Source: Undibacterium parvum (GTDB lineage Bacteria; Pseudomonadota; Gammaproteobacteria; Burkholderiales; Burkholderiaceae_D). From it: 64,000 bases of DNA. The notes under the pieces were generated by a model that was not told the DNA's origin, did no database searches, and saw nothing but the letters and a program-made list of their open reading frames with translations. The stretch covers positions 1,798,001 to 1,862,000 of the forward strand of contig NZ_CP034464.1 in assembly GCF_003955735.1 (NCBI RefSeq). The letters are read 5' to 3'. The position numbers were made by a program, and so were the translations under genes. This document shows positions 1 to 8,636 of the stretch, piece after piece. Numbering within the stretch: position 1 is the first letter of the stretch; each line of letters starts with the position of its first letter.

Positions 1-91
1 TCGTGGAAAAATACACGCTCACTGCCAGTCCTACGCCAAAAATCACCGTGGAAATTACAGGTAATGCCCATATTCTTCGTTTGATGCTCAT
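1..91 (-). CDS. N-terminal fragment of a methyl-accepting chemotaxis-like protein
   Basis: The minus-strand frame beginning with ATG at 89-91 runs off the left edge of the window. It encodes a short basic start (MSIKRRIWALP) followed by a hydrophobic helix (ISTVIFGVGLAVSVYFST). This is the usual N-terminus of a bacterial chemoreceptor or sensor: a cytoplasmic basic stretch and first membrane segment ahead of a periplasmic domain. An AGGGAT sequence lies a few bases upstream as a possible ribosome site. The gene lies downstream of, and on the same strand as, the PstS-like and porin genes. Only 30 residues are visible, so the family assignment is an inference from pattern; another membrane-anchored sensor is possible. 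Confidence 0.5.
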   Translation of the reverse strand, partial: MSIKRRIWALPVISTVIFGVGLAVSVYFST

Positions 92-177
92 TATTTATCC
101 CTATCAGACTGTTTTTAGAAGCCAGCAGGAAGGGCGTTCGCCCTCCCGCTGTGCACTACTGAAGCTTGGCCTACCGT

Positions 178-588
178 TTAAGGCAGGGTCGCGACCACTT
201 TGACACTGGCATCGACTGCCGATTTCTCTATATATCCGATTGCATTCTGATCTGAGGCGATGGCTTTTTTAACCTCAGCGCTAGATCCATACTCTTTCGG
301 TAAAGTACCCTTGCCTGTAAATACGAGTTTAGACCAAATTGCCTTGACTTGCGATGCTTCTTTGTCGGCCAGTTTTTTGTAAAATTCAGAGCGGATTGCC
401 GAACCTTCAGACTGGTCTATCGGCGTCATGGACGAAGATTTTCCCAGAAAAAATTGCGACGCCTGCTCCGAAGTCATGGATGGTGCAGCGTTTTTGGGGT
501 TGACTACGATGACCACTTCAGCCATCACAGGAAGTGCGCTGGCAGCAAGGGCGACGGCCAATAAAATTGCTTGAGTTATTTTTTTCAT
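178..588 (-). CDS. PstS-like periplasmic substrate-binding-type protein
   Basis: This encodes 136 residues with a clear signal peptide (MKKITQAILLAVALAASA...VMA) followed by a short domain resembling the phosphate-binding PstS fold (EVVIVVNPKN...MTSEQASQFFLGKSS near residues 23-50). The start at 588 is chosen because AAGGAGG sits directly upstream; a longer frame to 633 would overlap the porin end and bury the signal peptide. True PstS proteins are about 330 residues, so this is one of the short 'phosphate ABC transporter substrate-binding-like' proteins of beta- and gammaproteobacteria, and is unlikely to work with a dedicated ABC transporter, since none is adjacent. The gene starts 10 bp after the porin stop and is probably co-transcribed with it. 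Function unknown; periplasmic location is well supported. Confidence 0.75.
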   Translation of the reverse strand: MKKITQAILLAVALAASALPVMAEVVIVVNPKNAAPSMTSEQASQFFLGKSSSMTPIDQSEGSAIRSEFYKKLADKEASQVKAIWSKLVFTGKGTLPKEYGSSAEVKKAIASDQNAIGYIEKSAVDASVKVVATLP

Positions 589-598
589 CTCGGCCTCC

Positions 599-1861
599 TT
601 AAAATACGAAATCGATAGCAACCGCATACACATTCACAGGACCCTTGAAAGTCGACTTGGCATTGACAAAATTGCCTGGACCTTGTTCTGGCGAGAACCT
701 GTCCATTTGTATCTTGAGTGCCGCCGATTTATAGAAGTCCCAACGCAGACCTATGCTATTGCTAGTTTGGATTGGCGCTTGTGATGTCAAGGCATTTGCG
801 CCTGCACTAAGTCCTAGTAGTTGCGCTTGCAATGCGGGTGGCAATGGTAGAGGACCCGTCGTTGGCAGGCTAGCTATCGTTCTAGCACTATCTTGTTTGA
901 CCGAAGCGTGAGTAAAGTAGGGTAAGAATTTACCTATACGATAACCAAACATGGTGTACCAGGAGCTGGTATCTGAGACAGACAGGCTATCGGTGTCGCG
1001 TTTGCCGTACTCCGCCTGGACGATGAAATTCTTCCAATCTACCCCTAAGCCTAGTGAGGTAAATGAACCGTGGGTATCTTTTACTTCCAGACTATTGGCG
1101 GCGGCGTTCAAGCCAAATGCCGTGTCCAGCGCAGGGTTGGCTGCAAATTTACGCAAACCGCCAACGACAGCATTGACGGAGGCCGAATCTTCAATATTCA
1201 AGGTAGTATCGGTGCGACCAAAGCGTAGTGTGAAGGGTCCATTTTCTGCAACTAAATGAATACTAGTCAATTTAGTTGCATCAACAGTGTATTGAGATTT
1301 ACTCTTTACCGAAGTTTGGCCGACGGCAAATTGGGCGGTAATCGCGGTATCGCCAAATGATTTCTGGTAGACCACGTCGAGGCCATCAACGCTTTCTAAG
1401 GGGACTTGGCTGTACATCTCTACCGGCGGACGTAACATGGTGTTGGCATAACCGACATTGCGATAATCAGAAATCATATACACCGGCAGACCGATACGAC
1501 CAGCACGTACACTCCACTCATCCGAAAACTTGGCTTTGGCGAAAGCCCAGGCAATTTCGCCGACAAATTCATCAACCACCAGTTTGCGCACCAGACCTTG
1601 GCCAGTCACAGAAAACATGTCGTTAAATTTGGCAGTGGCTTGTATCCCGAAATTAGAATCTGGACCCGCTTTAGGTTTTTTCTTGACGCCATTGAGTTGG
1701 TTAGGGCGCACAAATTCGGCGTCATCGGTATCGCTAAACGTATACGCAGCAGTACCAAAGCCGCTAATGCTAATGGTAGGCGCACTACTAATATCTTCTG
1801 CGTAAGCCGAAGAGATGGCGAAAGGAAGGGCGAGCATCGCCAGTAAAGGTTGCACTTTCAT
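599..1861 (-). CDS. Outer-membrane porin-like beta-barrel protein
   Basis: This encodes about 420 residues: a signal peptide (MKVQPLLAMLALPFAISSAYA), then a sequence rich in alternating aromatic/polar strands (for example ISISGFGTAAYTFSD and FTLRFGRTDTTLNIED) that ends in VAIDFVF, the terminal-phenylalanine signal used for outer-membrane insertion by the Bam machinery. This is typical of porin-like proteins found beside the short PstS-like protein that follows it. The start at 1861 is preferred to longer frames because it begins the signal peptide. It is probably the first gene of an operon with the PstS-like gene and possibly the chemoreceptor. Substrate is unknown. Confidence 0.75.
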   Translation of the reverse strand: MKVQPLLAMLALPFAISSAYAEDISSAPTISISGFGTAAYTFSDTDDAEFVRPNQLNGVKKKPKAGPDSNFGIQATAKFNDMFSVTGQGLVRKLVVDEFVGEIAWAFAKAKFSDEWSVRAGRIGLPVYMISDYRNVGYANTMLRPPVEMYSQVPLESVDGLDVVYQKSFGDTAITAQFAVGQTSVKSKSQYTVDATKLTSIHLVAENGPFTLRFGRTDTTLNIEDSASVNAVVGGLRKFAANPALDTAFGLNAAANSLEVKDTHGSFTSLGLGVDWKNFIVQAEYGKRDTDSLSVSDTSSWYTMFGYRIGKFLPYFTHASVKQDSARTIASLPTTGPLPLPPALQAQLLGLSAGANALTSQAPIQTSNSIGLRWDFYKSAALKIQMDRFSPEQGPGNFVNAKSTFKGPVNVYAVAIDFVF

Positions 1862-2310
1862 AGTTTCTCCAAAAAAATGTTTTTCTATTGTAACTCTCAG
1901 GAAACATGCAAACACCGATTGCACACTTTTTAACAATGGATTGCACACTCTAATAAGGGTTTTGCCCTCATCTTAAACAGAACACTTAAGTAGTATTAGC
2001 GCAGCTTAGAGATGCACAGTAACAGTGAATAATCCGAAGGAGGATGCACCATGCATGGGATTAGTGTAGTCGCCTGACTTGCCAAATCAAGCCAATTCCA
2101 AATAACAACAGATATGCAACAACAAAAGCAATTAAGGGTGTGGGGTATTTGGTAAATAGCTGAAAACGCTGCGCTTTTGATTTATAGTAATCGGTTACTC
2201 GTTGAAATATTTTCGTGCATTTTGGGCGAAATATTACATTTCACGATGTGTTCACCTCTGTTTGATCAGCACCAGGTGATTACACAGAGCCAGTACCACT
2301 TATTTGGCCA
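1862..2310. other. Intergenic region with a start-less membrane-like reading frame
   Basis: No gene could be assigned here. It should contain the promoter of the porin operon at its left end. On the minus strand, a frame open from 2240 down to the TAA at 2061-2063 reads as basic residues and then a strong hydrophobic helix (PLIAFVVAYLLLFGIGLIW) ending QVRRLH. It contains no ATG, GTG or TTG start codon. It may be a decayed or frameshifted small membrane-protein gene, or chance. Confidence 0.3.
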
Positions 2311-3837
2311 CTACTGCCCCAATAAGGCGCGTCTATACTGGATTGCCTCGGCGACATGGCTTTGATTGATTTGTGGCATGTCTGCCAGATCCGCAATGCT
2401 GCGCGCCACTTTTAAAACTCTATGATAGGCGCGCGCTGACCAATTCAATTTCTGCATGGCGGTGCGCAATAATTGCTCGCCAGCCGCGTCGGGCTGGCAA
2501 TAGCGGTCTAATTCTTTGGTGCTGAGCAGATTATTGGCTTTACCCTGACGCGCTAATTGACGCGCAAAGGCTTGCTCCACCCTGAGCTGTATGCGACTAC
2601 TGGTTTCGCCATCGGCTAGCTTGAGCAAATCGGCATGCGGCAAAGCACCGACATGGATTTGCATGTCGATGCGGTCTAACAAGGGTCCGGAAATTCTATT
2701 TTGGTAGCGCGCCACCATGTCCGGTGTGCAGTGACATTTACCATTGCTGTGACCGAGATAGCCACAAGGGCAGGGATTCATGGCAGCTATCAGTTGAAAT
2801 CTAGCCGGAAAATCGGCTTGTTTAGCCGCACGTGAAATCGTGATGTGGCCAGACTCTAAAGGTTCACGCAAGACTTCCAGCACCTTGCGATCGAACTCGG
2901 GTAGTTCATCGAGAAATAATACGCCCCGGTGCGCCAGTGAAATTTCACCAGGACGTGGCGTGCCACCACCACCAACTAAAGCAACTCCGGAGGCAGTATG
3001 GTGCGGCGCGCGGTAGGGTCTAAGCTTCCATTTATCGATAGAAAAACCGCCACTCAGAGATTGCACGGCCGCTGATTCCAGGGCTTCCTGATCCGTCATG
3101 CTGGGCAAAATTCCGGGGAAGCGCGCTGCCAGCATGGATTTCCCGGTGCCTGGCGGTCCGACTAAAATCAGACTATGACCACCTGCCGCTGCCACTTCCA
3201 GCGCGCGCTTTGCTTGTGCCTGCCCCTTCACGTCAGAAAAATCGGGATAGCTCTGGCGAACTGCGACATGACTCAGCTGATGCCGGCTCAGCCTTGTTTC
3301 TGGATCGCTAGCGGCGAAGTGGGCGCAAACTTGCAGCAGTGAATCGGCGGGATAAATAAGCGCCTCCGCGACCAGCGCTGCCTCAGCCGCGCTAGCTCTG
3401 GGTAAAATAAATGCCCGTGCTGTCTGGCCGCTATTTTCCGCGCCTTTGCAAATTGCAAAAGTCATCGCCAGCGCACCGCGCACCGGCCGTAATTCGCCCG
3501 ATAAAGATAACTCACCGGCAAATTCGTATTGATCTAAACAGTCAGCGGGGATTTGCCCAGATGCCGCCAAAATCCCTAGCGCAATAGGTAAATCAAAGCG
3601 CCCCGATTCTTTCGGTAAATCGGCCGGCGCTAAGTTGACGGTGATGCGTTGCGCGGGAAAATCGAAGCGCGCATTTTGTAAGGCCGCCCTCACCCGGTCT
3701 TTAGATTCTTTGACTTCAGTCTCGGGCAAACCAACGATAGTAAAACTGGGTAAGCCATTGGCCAGATGCACTTCTACCGTGACTTCAGGGGCGTCCATAC
3801 CACTGAGGGCGCGGCTTTTGAGTACGGCGAGTGCCAT
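2311..3837 (-). CDS. comM: YifB/ComM family AAA+ Mg-chelatase-like ATPase
   Basis: This encodes 508 residues. The N-terminal ChlI-type domain (MALAVLKSRALSGMDAPEV..., residues 1-170) is followed by an AAA+ core with Walker A GPPGTGKSM at about 227-235, a Walker B segment (GVLFLDELPEF) and a C-terminal Mg-chelatase domain (about 405-508). The length matches the family. ComM homologues are branch-migration helicases acting in natural transformation and recombination; that role is family knowledge and is not shown here. It lies 22 bp downstream of ubiK on the same strand, so the two may be co-transcribed. The cysteine-rich segment CPCGYLGHSNGKCHC in the AAA+ region is usual for YifB. Confidence 0.93.
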   Translation of the reverse strand: MALAVLKSRALSGMDAPEVTVEVHLANGLPSFTIVGLPETEVKESKDRVRAALQNARFDFPAQRITVNLAPADLPKESGRFDLPIALGILAASGQIPADCLDQYEFAGELSLSGELRPVRGALAMTFAICKGAENSGQTARAFILPRASAAEAALVAEALIYPADSLLQVCAHFAASDPETRLSRHQLSHVAVRQSYPDFSDVKGQAQAKRALEVAAAGGHSLILVGPPGTGKSMLAARFPGILPSMTDQEALESAAVQSLSGGFSIDKWKLRPYRAPHHTASGVALVGGGGTPRPGEISLAHRGVLFLDELPEFDRKVLEVLREPLESGHITISRAAKQADFPARFQLIAAMNPCPCGYLGHSNGKCHCTPDMVARYQNRISGPLLDRIDMQIHVGALPHADLLKLADGETSSRIQLRVEQAFARQLARQGKANNLLSTKELDRYCQPDAAGEQLLRTAMQKLNWSARAYHRVLKVARSIADLADMPQINQSHVAEAIQYRRALLGQ

Positions 3838-3859
3838 GGCCGAGGCGTGGGCTTACTGC

Positions 3860-4090
3860 TTATTTAGCTTCTAATTGGGCCACGCGCGCTTCCAGTTCTT
3901 CTAGCTTGGCCCTAGTCTTGGCCAATACCTGCGCCTGTATATCAAATTCTTCACGCGTCACCAAATCGAGCTTGGAAAAACCTTGGCTCATCATGGCCTT
4001 GACATTTTTTTCTATGTCTTTTGCCGGAGAGTTTTCCAGGGCCTGATTGATTTTAGCTTGCATGTCAGAAAAGAAATTTTGCTTATCCAT
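3860..4090 (-). CDS. ubiK: Ubiquinone biosynthesis accessory factor UbiK
   Basis: This encodes 76 residues beginning MDKQNFFSDMQAKI, with a C-terminal coiled coil (about residues 45-76, AKLEELEARVAQLEAK). It belongs to the BMFP/YqiC family, whose members act as accessory factors of the Ubi complex that modifies coenzyme Q under aerobic conditions. The start at 4090 is preferred over an upstream ATG because it gives the conserved short N-terminus. It precedes comM on the same strand, a common arrangement in betaproteobacteria. Confidence 0.85.
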   Translation of the reverse strand: MDKQNFFSDMQAKINQALENSPAKDIEKNVKAMMSQGFSKLDLVTREEFDIQAQVLAKTRAKLEELEARVAQLEAK

Positions 4091-4124
4091 GGTATTCCTT
4101 ATAAAGTGGTTTTTACTCGTCATT

Positions 4125-4141
4125 TGCACATTTTTGGTGCG
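4125..4141. promoter_or_regulatory. Putative NtrC binding site
   Basis: The sequence TGCACATTTTTGGTGCG matches the NtrC consensus (TGCACC, five bases, GGTGCA) at 10 of 12 defined positions. It lies about 220 bp upstream of the sigma-54 promoter of torF-glnK-amtB, a plausible enhancer distance. A further GGTGCG half-site lies at 4179-4184. It also overlaps the upstream region of ubiK, but the nitrogen operon is the likely target. Confidence 0.55.
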
Positions 4142-4355
4142 TAACTTTTACAGCAGCTCAGATGTAACGCTTTAACTTGGTGCGGGATTACAGAGTCTAG
4201 ATGTTTTAAATAATATTTTACTATTATTTTGAGTCAGCTTGATGCTTATCATAGCGTATCGCAGCTCAAGTACTAGGTCTTTTATACACTTCGCCACCCT
4301 CTCTACACTGGGAAACGAGCAGCATATCCGCGTATTTTTTGTATGTTTTCAATAC

Positions 4356-4372
4356 TTGGCACGAGTTCTGCT
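4356..4372 (+). promoter_or_regulatory. Sigma-54 promoter of torF-glnK-amtB
   Basis: TTGGCACG, four bases, then CTGCT matches the sigma-54 -24/-12 consensus (TTGGCACG-N4-TTGCT) with one mismatch. The GG and GC doublets are correctly spaced. It lies 62 bp upstream of the torF ATG. Sigma-54 with NtrC is the standard control of glnK-amtB, so expression under nitrogen limitation is expected. Confidence 0.7.
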
Positions 4373-4433
4373 TATACAAAATCAAAAGCAAGAAAATCTT
4401 TCCATTTGTTATACAACCAAAAGAGGGAACGCA

Positions 4434-5524
<1,091 letters not shown>

Positions 5525-5543
5525 TCGGCCACAGGGGACATCC

Positions 5544-7100
5544 ATGAAAAAACTATTTACACACCTGCTTGCTGCCAGCGCTTTGCTACTGTCTGCCAGC
5601 GTATTTTCTTCTGCCATGGCGGCCGATGAAGTCGCTGCCGCTTCGGCAGTAGTAGCATCTGCGGTCTCGGCACCAGCCTCTGCTGCTGCAGAAGTTGCAG
5701 CAACTCCAGTCGTCACCAGTGCACCAGCCGTTGAGGCCAGCGCCGCATCGGCCGTCGCGACTCCGGCAGCCGTGCCAAACAAGGGCGATACAGCCTGGAT
5801 GATGGTCTCGACCTTGTTGGTGATTTTGATGACTATCCCAGGCCTGGCCTTGTTCTACGGCGGCCTGGTACGCTCTAAAAACATGCTGTCTATCCTGATG
5901 CAAGTGTTCATGATTTTTGCTGTGATCATCGTATTGTGGTGTGTATATGGGTACTCCCTGGCTTTCACCGAAGGTGGAAGATTCATAGGCTCGTTTGACC
6001 GTCTGTTTTTGCAAGGCATCTGGAATCCGGCTACCGCCAGCTTCTCGACTGCTGCTACATTCAGCAAAGGTGTGGTCATCCCTGAGTTTGTCTATGTCGC
6101 CTTCCAGGCAACTTTCGCAGCGATTACTTGCGGTCTGATCATCGGTGCTTTCGCTGAGCGTGCTAAGTTCACTGCGGTCTTGTTGTTCGTGGTCTTGTGG
6201 TTCACTTTCAGTTATTTACCAATTGCCCATATGGTCTGGTTCTGGACTGGCCCAGATGCAATTAAAGATGCAGCAACCTTAGCCACAGAAACAGCCAAAG
6301 CCGGCTTCTTGTTCCAAAAAGGTGCTCTCGATTTCGCCGGCGGTACCGTGGTTCATATCAATGCGGCGGTAGCCGGTTTGGTGGGTGCTTTCCTGATCGG
6401 CAAACGGGTTGGCTACGGTAAAGAAGCAATGGCACCGCACTCACTGACGATGACTATGATAGGCGCGTCCCTGTTGTGGGTGGGCTGGTTCGGTTTCAAT
6501 GCCGGTTCGGCACTCGAAGCGGGTGATATCGCAGGTCTGGCTTTCATCAATACCTTGTTAGCCACTGCCGCTGCCACAGTATCTTGGGTGTTTGGCGAGT
6601 GGATGTCGAAAGGTAAGCCCTCCATGTTGGGTGGTGCTTCCGGTGCGGTTGCTGGCCTGGTAGCGATCACTCCAGCCTGCGGTTTTGTTGGCCCTATGGG
6701 TGCCTTGGTAATCGGATTGCTGGCTGGTATCGTTTGCCTGTGGGGTGTGAATGGTTTGAAGCGCTTACTCGGTGCCGATGATTCTCTGGATGTATTCGGT
6801 GTGCATGGCGTCGGTGGTATTTTAGGTGCCTTGTTGACTGGTGTATTTGCTGCACCAAAATTGGGTGGTCAAGGGATCATGGATTACGTGACCAACAAAA
6901 TGTCGGCGGATCCTTACTCCATCATCGATCAAGTCACAGTACAGGCAACTGCAGTCGGCACCACCATCTTGTGGTCGGCGCTAGTCTCCATCGTTGCCTT
7001 CAAATTGGTTGATCTGGTAGTTGGCCTGCGCGTCCCTGAAGATGAAGAGCGTGAAGGTCTGGACATCACTAGCCACGGCGAATCTGCTTATCACTCTTAA
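5544..7100 (+). CDS. amtB: Ammonium transporter AmtB
   Basis: This encodes 518 residues. A signal peptide (MKKLFTHLLAASALLLSASVF...AMA) is followed by an unusually long Ala/Val/Ser-rich periplasmic linker (about residues 27-85), and then the eleven-helix Amt domain starting GDTAWMMVSTLLVILMTIPG. The family motifs are present: FYGGLVRSKN, the DFAGGTVVHINAAVAGLVG segment containing the first pore histidine, and DVFGVHGVGGILGALLTG with the second. The start at 5544 begins the signal peptide. It conducts ammonium across the inner membrane under GlnK control. The low-complexity linker is the only unusual feature. Confidence 0.95.
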   Translation: MKKLFTHLLAASALLLSASVFSSAMAADEVAAASAVVASAVSAPASAAAEVAATPVVTSAPAVEASAASAVATPAAVPNKGDTAWMMVSTLLVILMTIPGLALFYGGLVRSKNMLSILMQVFMIFAVIIVLWCVYGYSLAFTEGGRFIGSFDRLFLQGIWNPATASFSTAATFSKGVVIPEFVYVAFQATFAAITCGLIIGAFAERAKFTAVLLFVVLWFTFSYLPIAHMVWFWTGPDAIKDAATLATETAKAGFLFQKGALDFAGGTVVHINAAVAGLVGAFLIGKRVGYGKEAMAPHSLTMTMIGASLLWVGWFGFNAGSALEAGDIAGLAFINTLLATAAATVSWVFGEWMSKGKPSMLGGASGAVAGLVAITPACGFVGPMGALVIGLLAGIVCLWGVNGLKRLLGADDSLDVFGVHGVGGILGALLTGVFAAPKLGGQGIMDYVTNKMSADPYSIIDQVTVQATAVGTTILWSALVSIVAFKLVDLVVGLRVPEDEEREGLDITSHGESAYHS

Positions 7101-7172
7101 TCTAGTCCTAAGCGCAGTTTTACCATAGCTGGTATCCGCTAGTCCTGCTCAGAGCGCAGGGCTAGCTTTTAT

Positions 7173-7199
7173 AAGCACCTCTTGTAGGTGCTTTTTTTA
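7173..7199 (+). terminator. Rho-independent terminator after amtB
   Basis: The stem AAGCACCT / AGGTGCTT with a five-base loop is followed by a run of T (7192-7198). It lies about 70 bp after the amtB stop codon. Confidence 0.85.
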
Positions 7200-7234
7200 T
7201 GCGCGCAAGCATTCAATTCTCAATAGTGCCTGCC

Positions 7235-7303
7235 CGCTCGCGCATATTCCATGCGGGTCTGCGGCCATGCCAGCCTGCAGGGCGCATGGAATATGCGCTC
7301 TGG
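7235..7303. repeat. Palindromic repeat family R1, copy a
   Basis: Perfect 16-bp arms (GCGCATATTCCATGCG at 7240-7255, and its reverse complement at 7283-7298) flank a GC-rich centre containing GCCATGCCAGCCTG. Related copies lie at 23375-23447, 29186-29256, partly at 34048-34096, and more divergently at 48305-48427. All are intergenic, so it is a REP- or MITE-like family. The rest of 7304-7539 shows no gene and should hold the promoter of the parvulin gene. Confidence 0.8.
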
Positions 7304-7539
7304 AGCATGCCTATAAAAAATCTGTTTCAACTGGGTGCTGGGGACGCGGATACTGCCAACCAGCGGCGACCGCACTCGCCTTAGCAGCGTAAAAATCAAA
7401 AAATCCGTAACAAAAAGTGAGTTTTGTGTAATTTATCTCAATCGCGAGTAGAATTCGCTGTCGTTTTTCATTCAAGCTGCAAGTGCGTAGAGTGTTGCGC
7501 CCTGCAAACCAAATAGCTCACCCATAAAGGAAGATAAAG

Positions 7540-8460
7540 ATGTTGATCAAGTCCCGCGTCGTACTGACTAGTGCTGTTGCGCTGTTGGCCTTAAGTGCCT
7601 GTAATTCTAAAGACGCCGATAAAACTGCTGCTGCCGGTGCGAGTACCAGCCCTGCTGCGGTTGCCGCTACCGTGAACGGTACAGCGATTAGCCAGAAACA
7701 AGTTGAGATGATCTTGAAACAGCAAGCCAGTCAAGGCATGCCAGACAATGCTGAATCTCGCAAAATGATTATCGACAATCTGGCCATGCAATTGATCGTG
7801 GCGCAAGAAGCGGCTAAAAAAGGTCTGGATAAAACACCAGACGTTGCCGATCAATTAGAAATGATCAAGCAATCGGTCTTGGCAGACGCTTATGTACAAG
7901 ACTACATGAAAACCAACACCGTTACCGATGAGATGTTGACGGCCGAGTACGACAAGATCAAGGCACAAGCGGCTGGCAATCAGTACAAGGCGCGCCATAT
8001 TTTGGTAGAAAAAGAAGCCGATGCGAAAGACATCATCGCCAAGCTGAAAAAAGATCCTAAGGCCTTTGAAGCACTGGCTAAAGCAAAATCGAAAGATCCA
8101 GGATCTAAAGACAAGGGTGGCGATCTGGGCTGGTTTGATCCACGCGGCATGGTGCCGGAATTTGGCGCTGCCGTGGCCAAACTGGAAAAAGACAAGTTCA
8201 CCGAAGAGCCAGTCAAATCGCAATTCGGTTACCACGTGATCATGTTGGAAGACACTCGTGCTAATCCTATTCCTACACTGGAACAAGTCAAGCCACGCCT
8301 GACGCAGCAAGTACAGCAGCAAAACATGAAGAAGATGCTCGACGACATGAAGGCTAAAGCCAAGATCGAGATCACTGCAGCCCCAGCGGTCGCGGCACCA
8401 GCCTCGGCTACCGCAGCAACGCCAGCTTCAGCTCCTGCTGCTGATCCTGCCAAGAAATAA
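7540..8460 (+). CDS. Periplasmic PpiC-type (parvulin) peptidyl-prolyl isomerase lipoprotein
   Basis: This encodes 306 residues. The N-terminus has a lipoprotein signal with lipobox LSAC (cysteine at about residue 21), then a SurA-like N-terminal helical domain (about 40-145) and a parvulin domain (about 147-240) with the typical YKARHILV start, KDPGSKDKGGDLGWF and SQFGYHVIML motifs. The Ala/Pro-rich tail resembles a flexible linker. It isomerises X-Pro bonds during folding of exported proteins. The start is preceded by AAAGGAAG. It is a single gene ended by a strong terminator. It belongs to the PrsA/PpiC-like group common in Burkholderiales; in some species the EpsD or PpiD label is used. 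Confidence 0.88.
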   Translation: MLIKSRVVLTSAVALLALSACNSKDADKTAAAGASTSPAAVAATVNGTAISQKQVEMILKQQASQGMPDNAESRKMIIDNLAMQLIVAQEAAKKGLDKTPDVADQLEMIKQSVLADAYVQDYMKTNTVTDEMLTAEYDKIKAQAAGNQYKARHILVEKEADAKDIIAKLKKDPKAFEALAKAKSKDPGSKDKGGDLGWFDPRGMVPEFGAAVAKLEKDKFTEEPVKSQFGYHVIMLEDTRANPIPTLEQVKPRLTQQVQQQNMKKMLDDMKAKAKIEITAAPAVAAPASATAATPASAPAADPAKK

Positions 8461-8521
8461 TCAGCGCCTGGCGGTGCATGTATTGTTAGACTAGCCTGCG
8501 CTGAAAATACATCCCGCCAAA

Positions 8522-8557
8522 GAAAAAAGCCCCGTCTATGCAGACGGGGCTTTTTTT
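8522..8557. terminator. Bidirectional rho-independent terminator
   Basis: A 10-bp stem (AGCCCCGTCT / AGACGGGGCT) with a four-base loop is flanked by an A run on the left and a T run on the right. It can end both the parvulin transcript and the converging helicase transcript. Confidence 0.9.
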
Positions 8558-8636
8558 ATGTACTTAATCGCTGCCGGGTAGTTATTAATAACGGAAGCTG
8601 TAGTGCACTTCCGCCCGACTTCGACTTTGCTGGCAA

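Noticed and set aside
130..147. GGGCG-TT-CGCCC hairpin between the PstS-like gene and the chemoreceptor as a terminator
   Set aside because: No T-run follows it on the minus strand, so a terminator is not supported.
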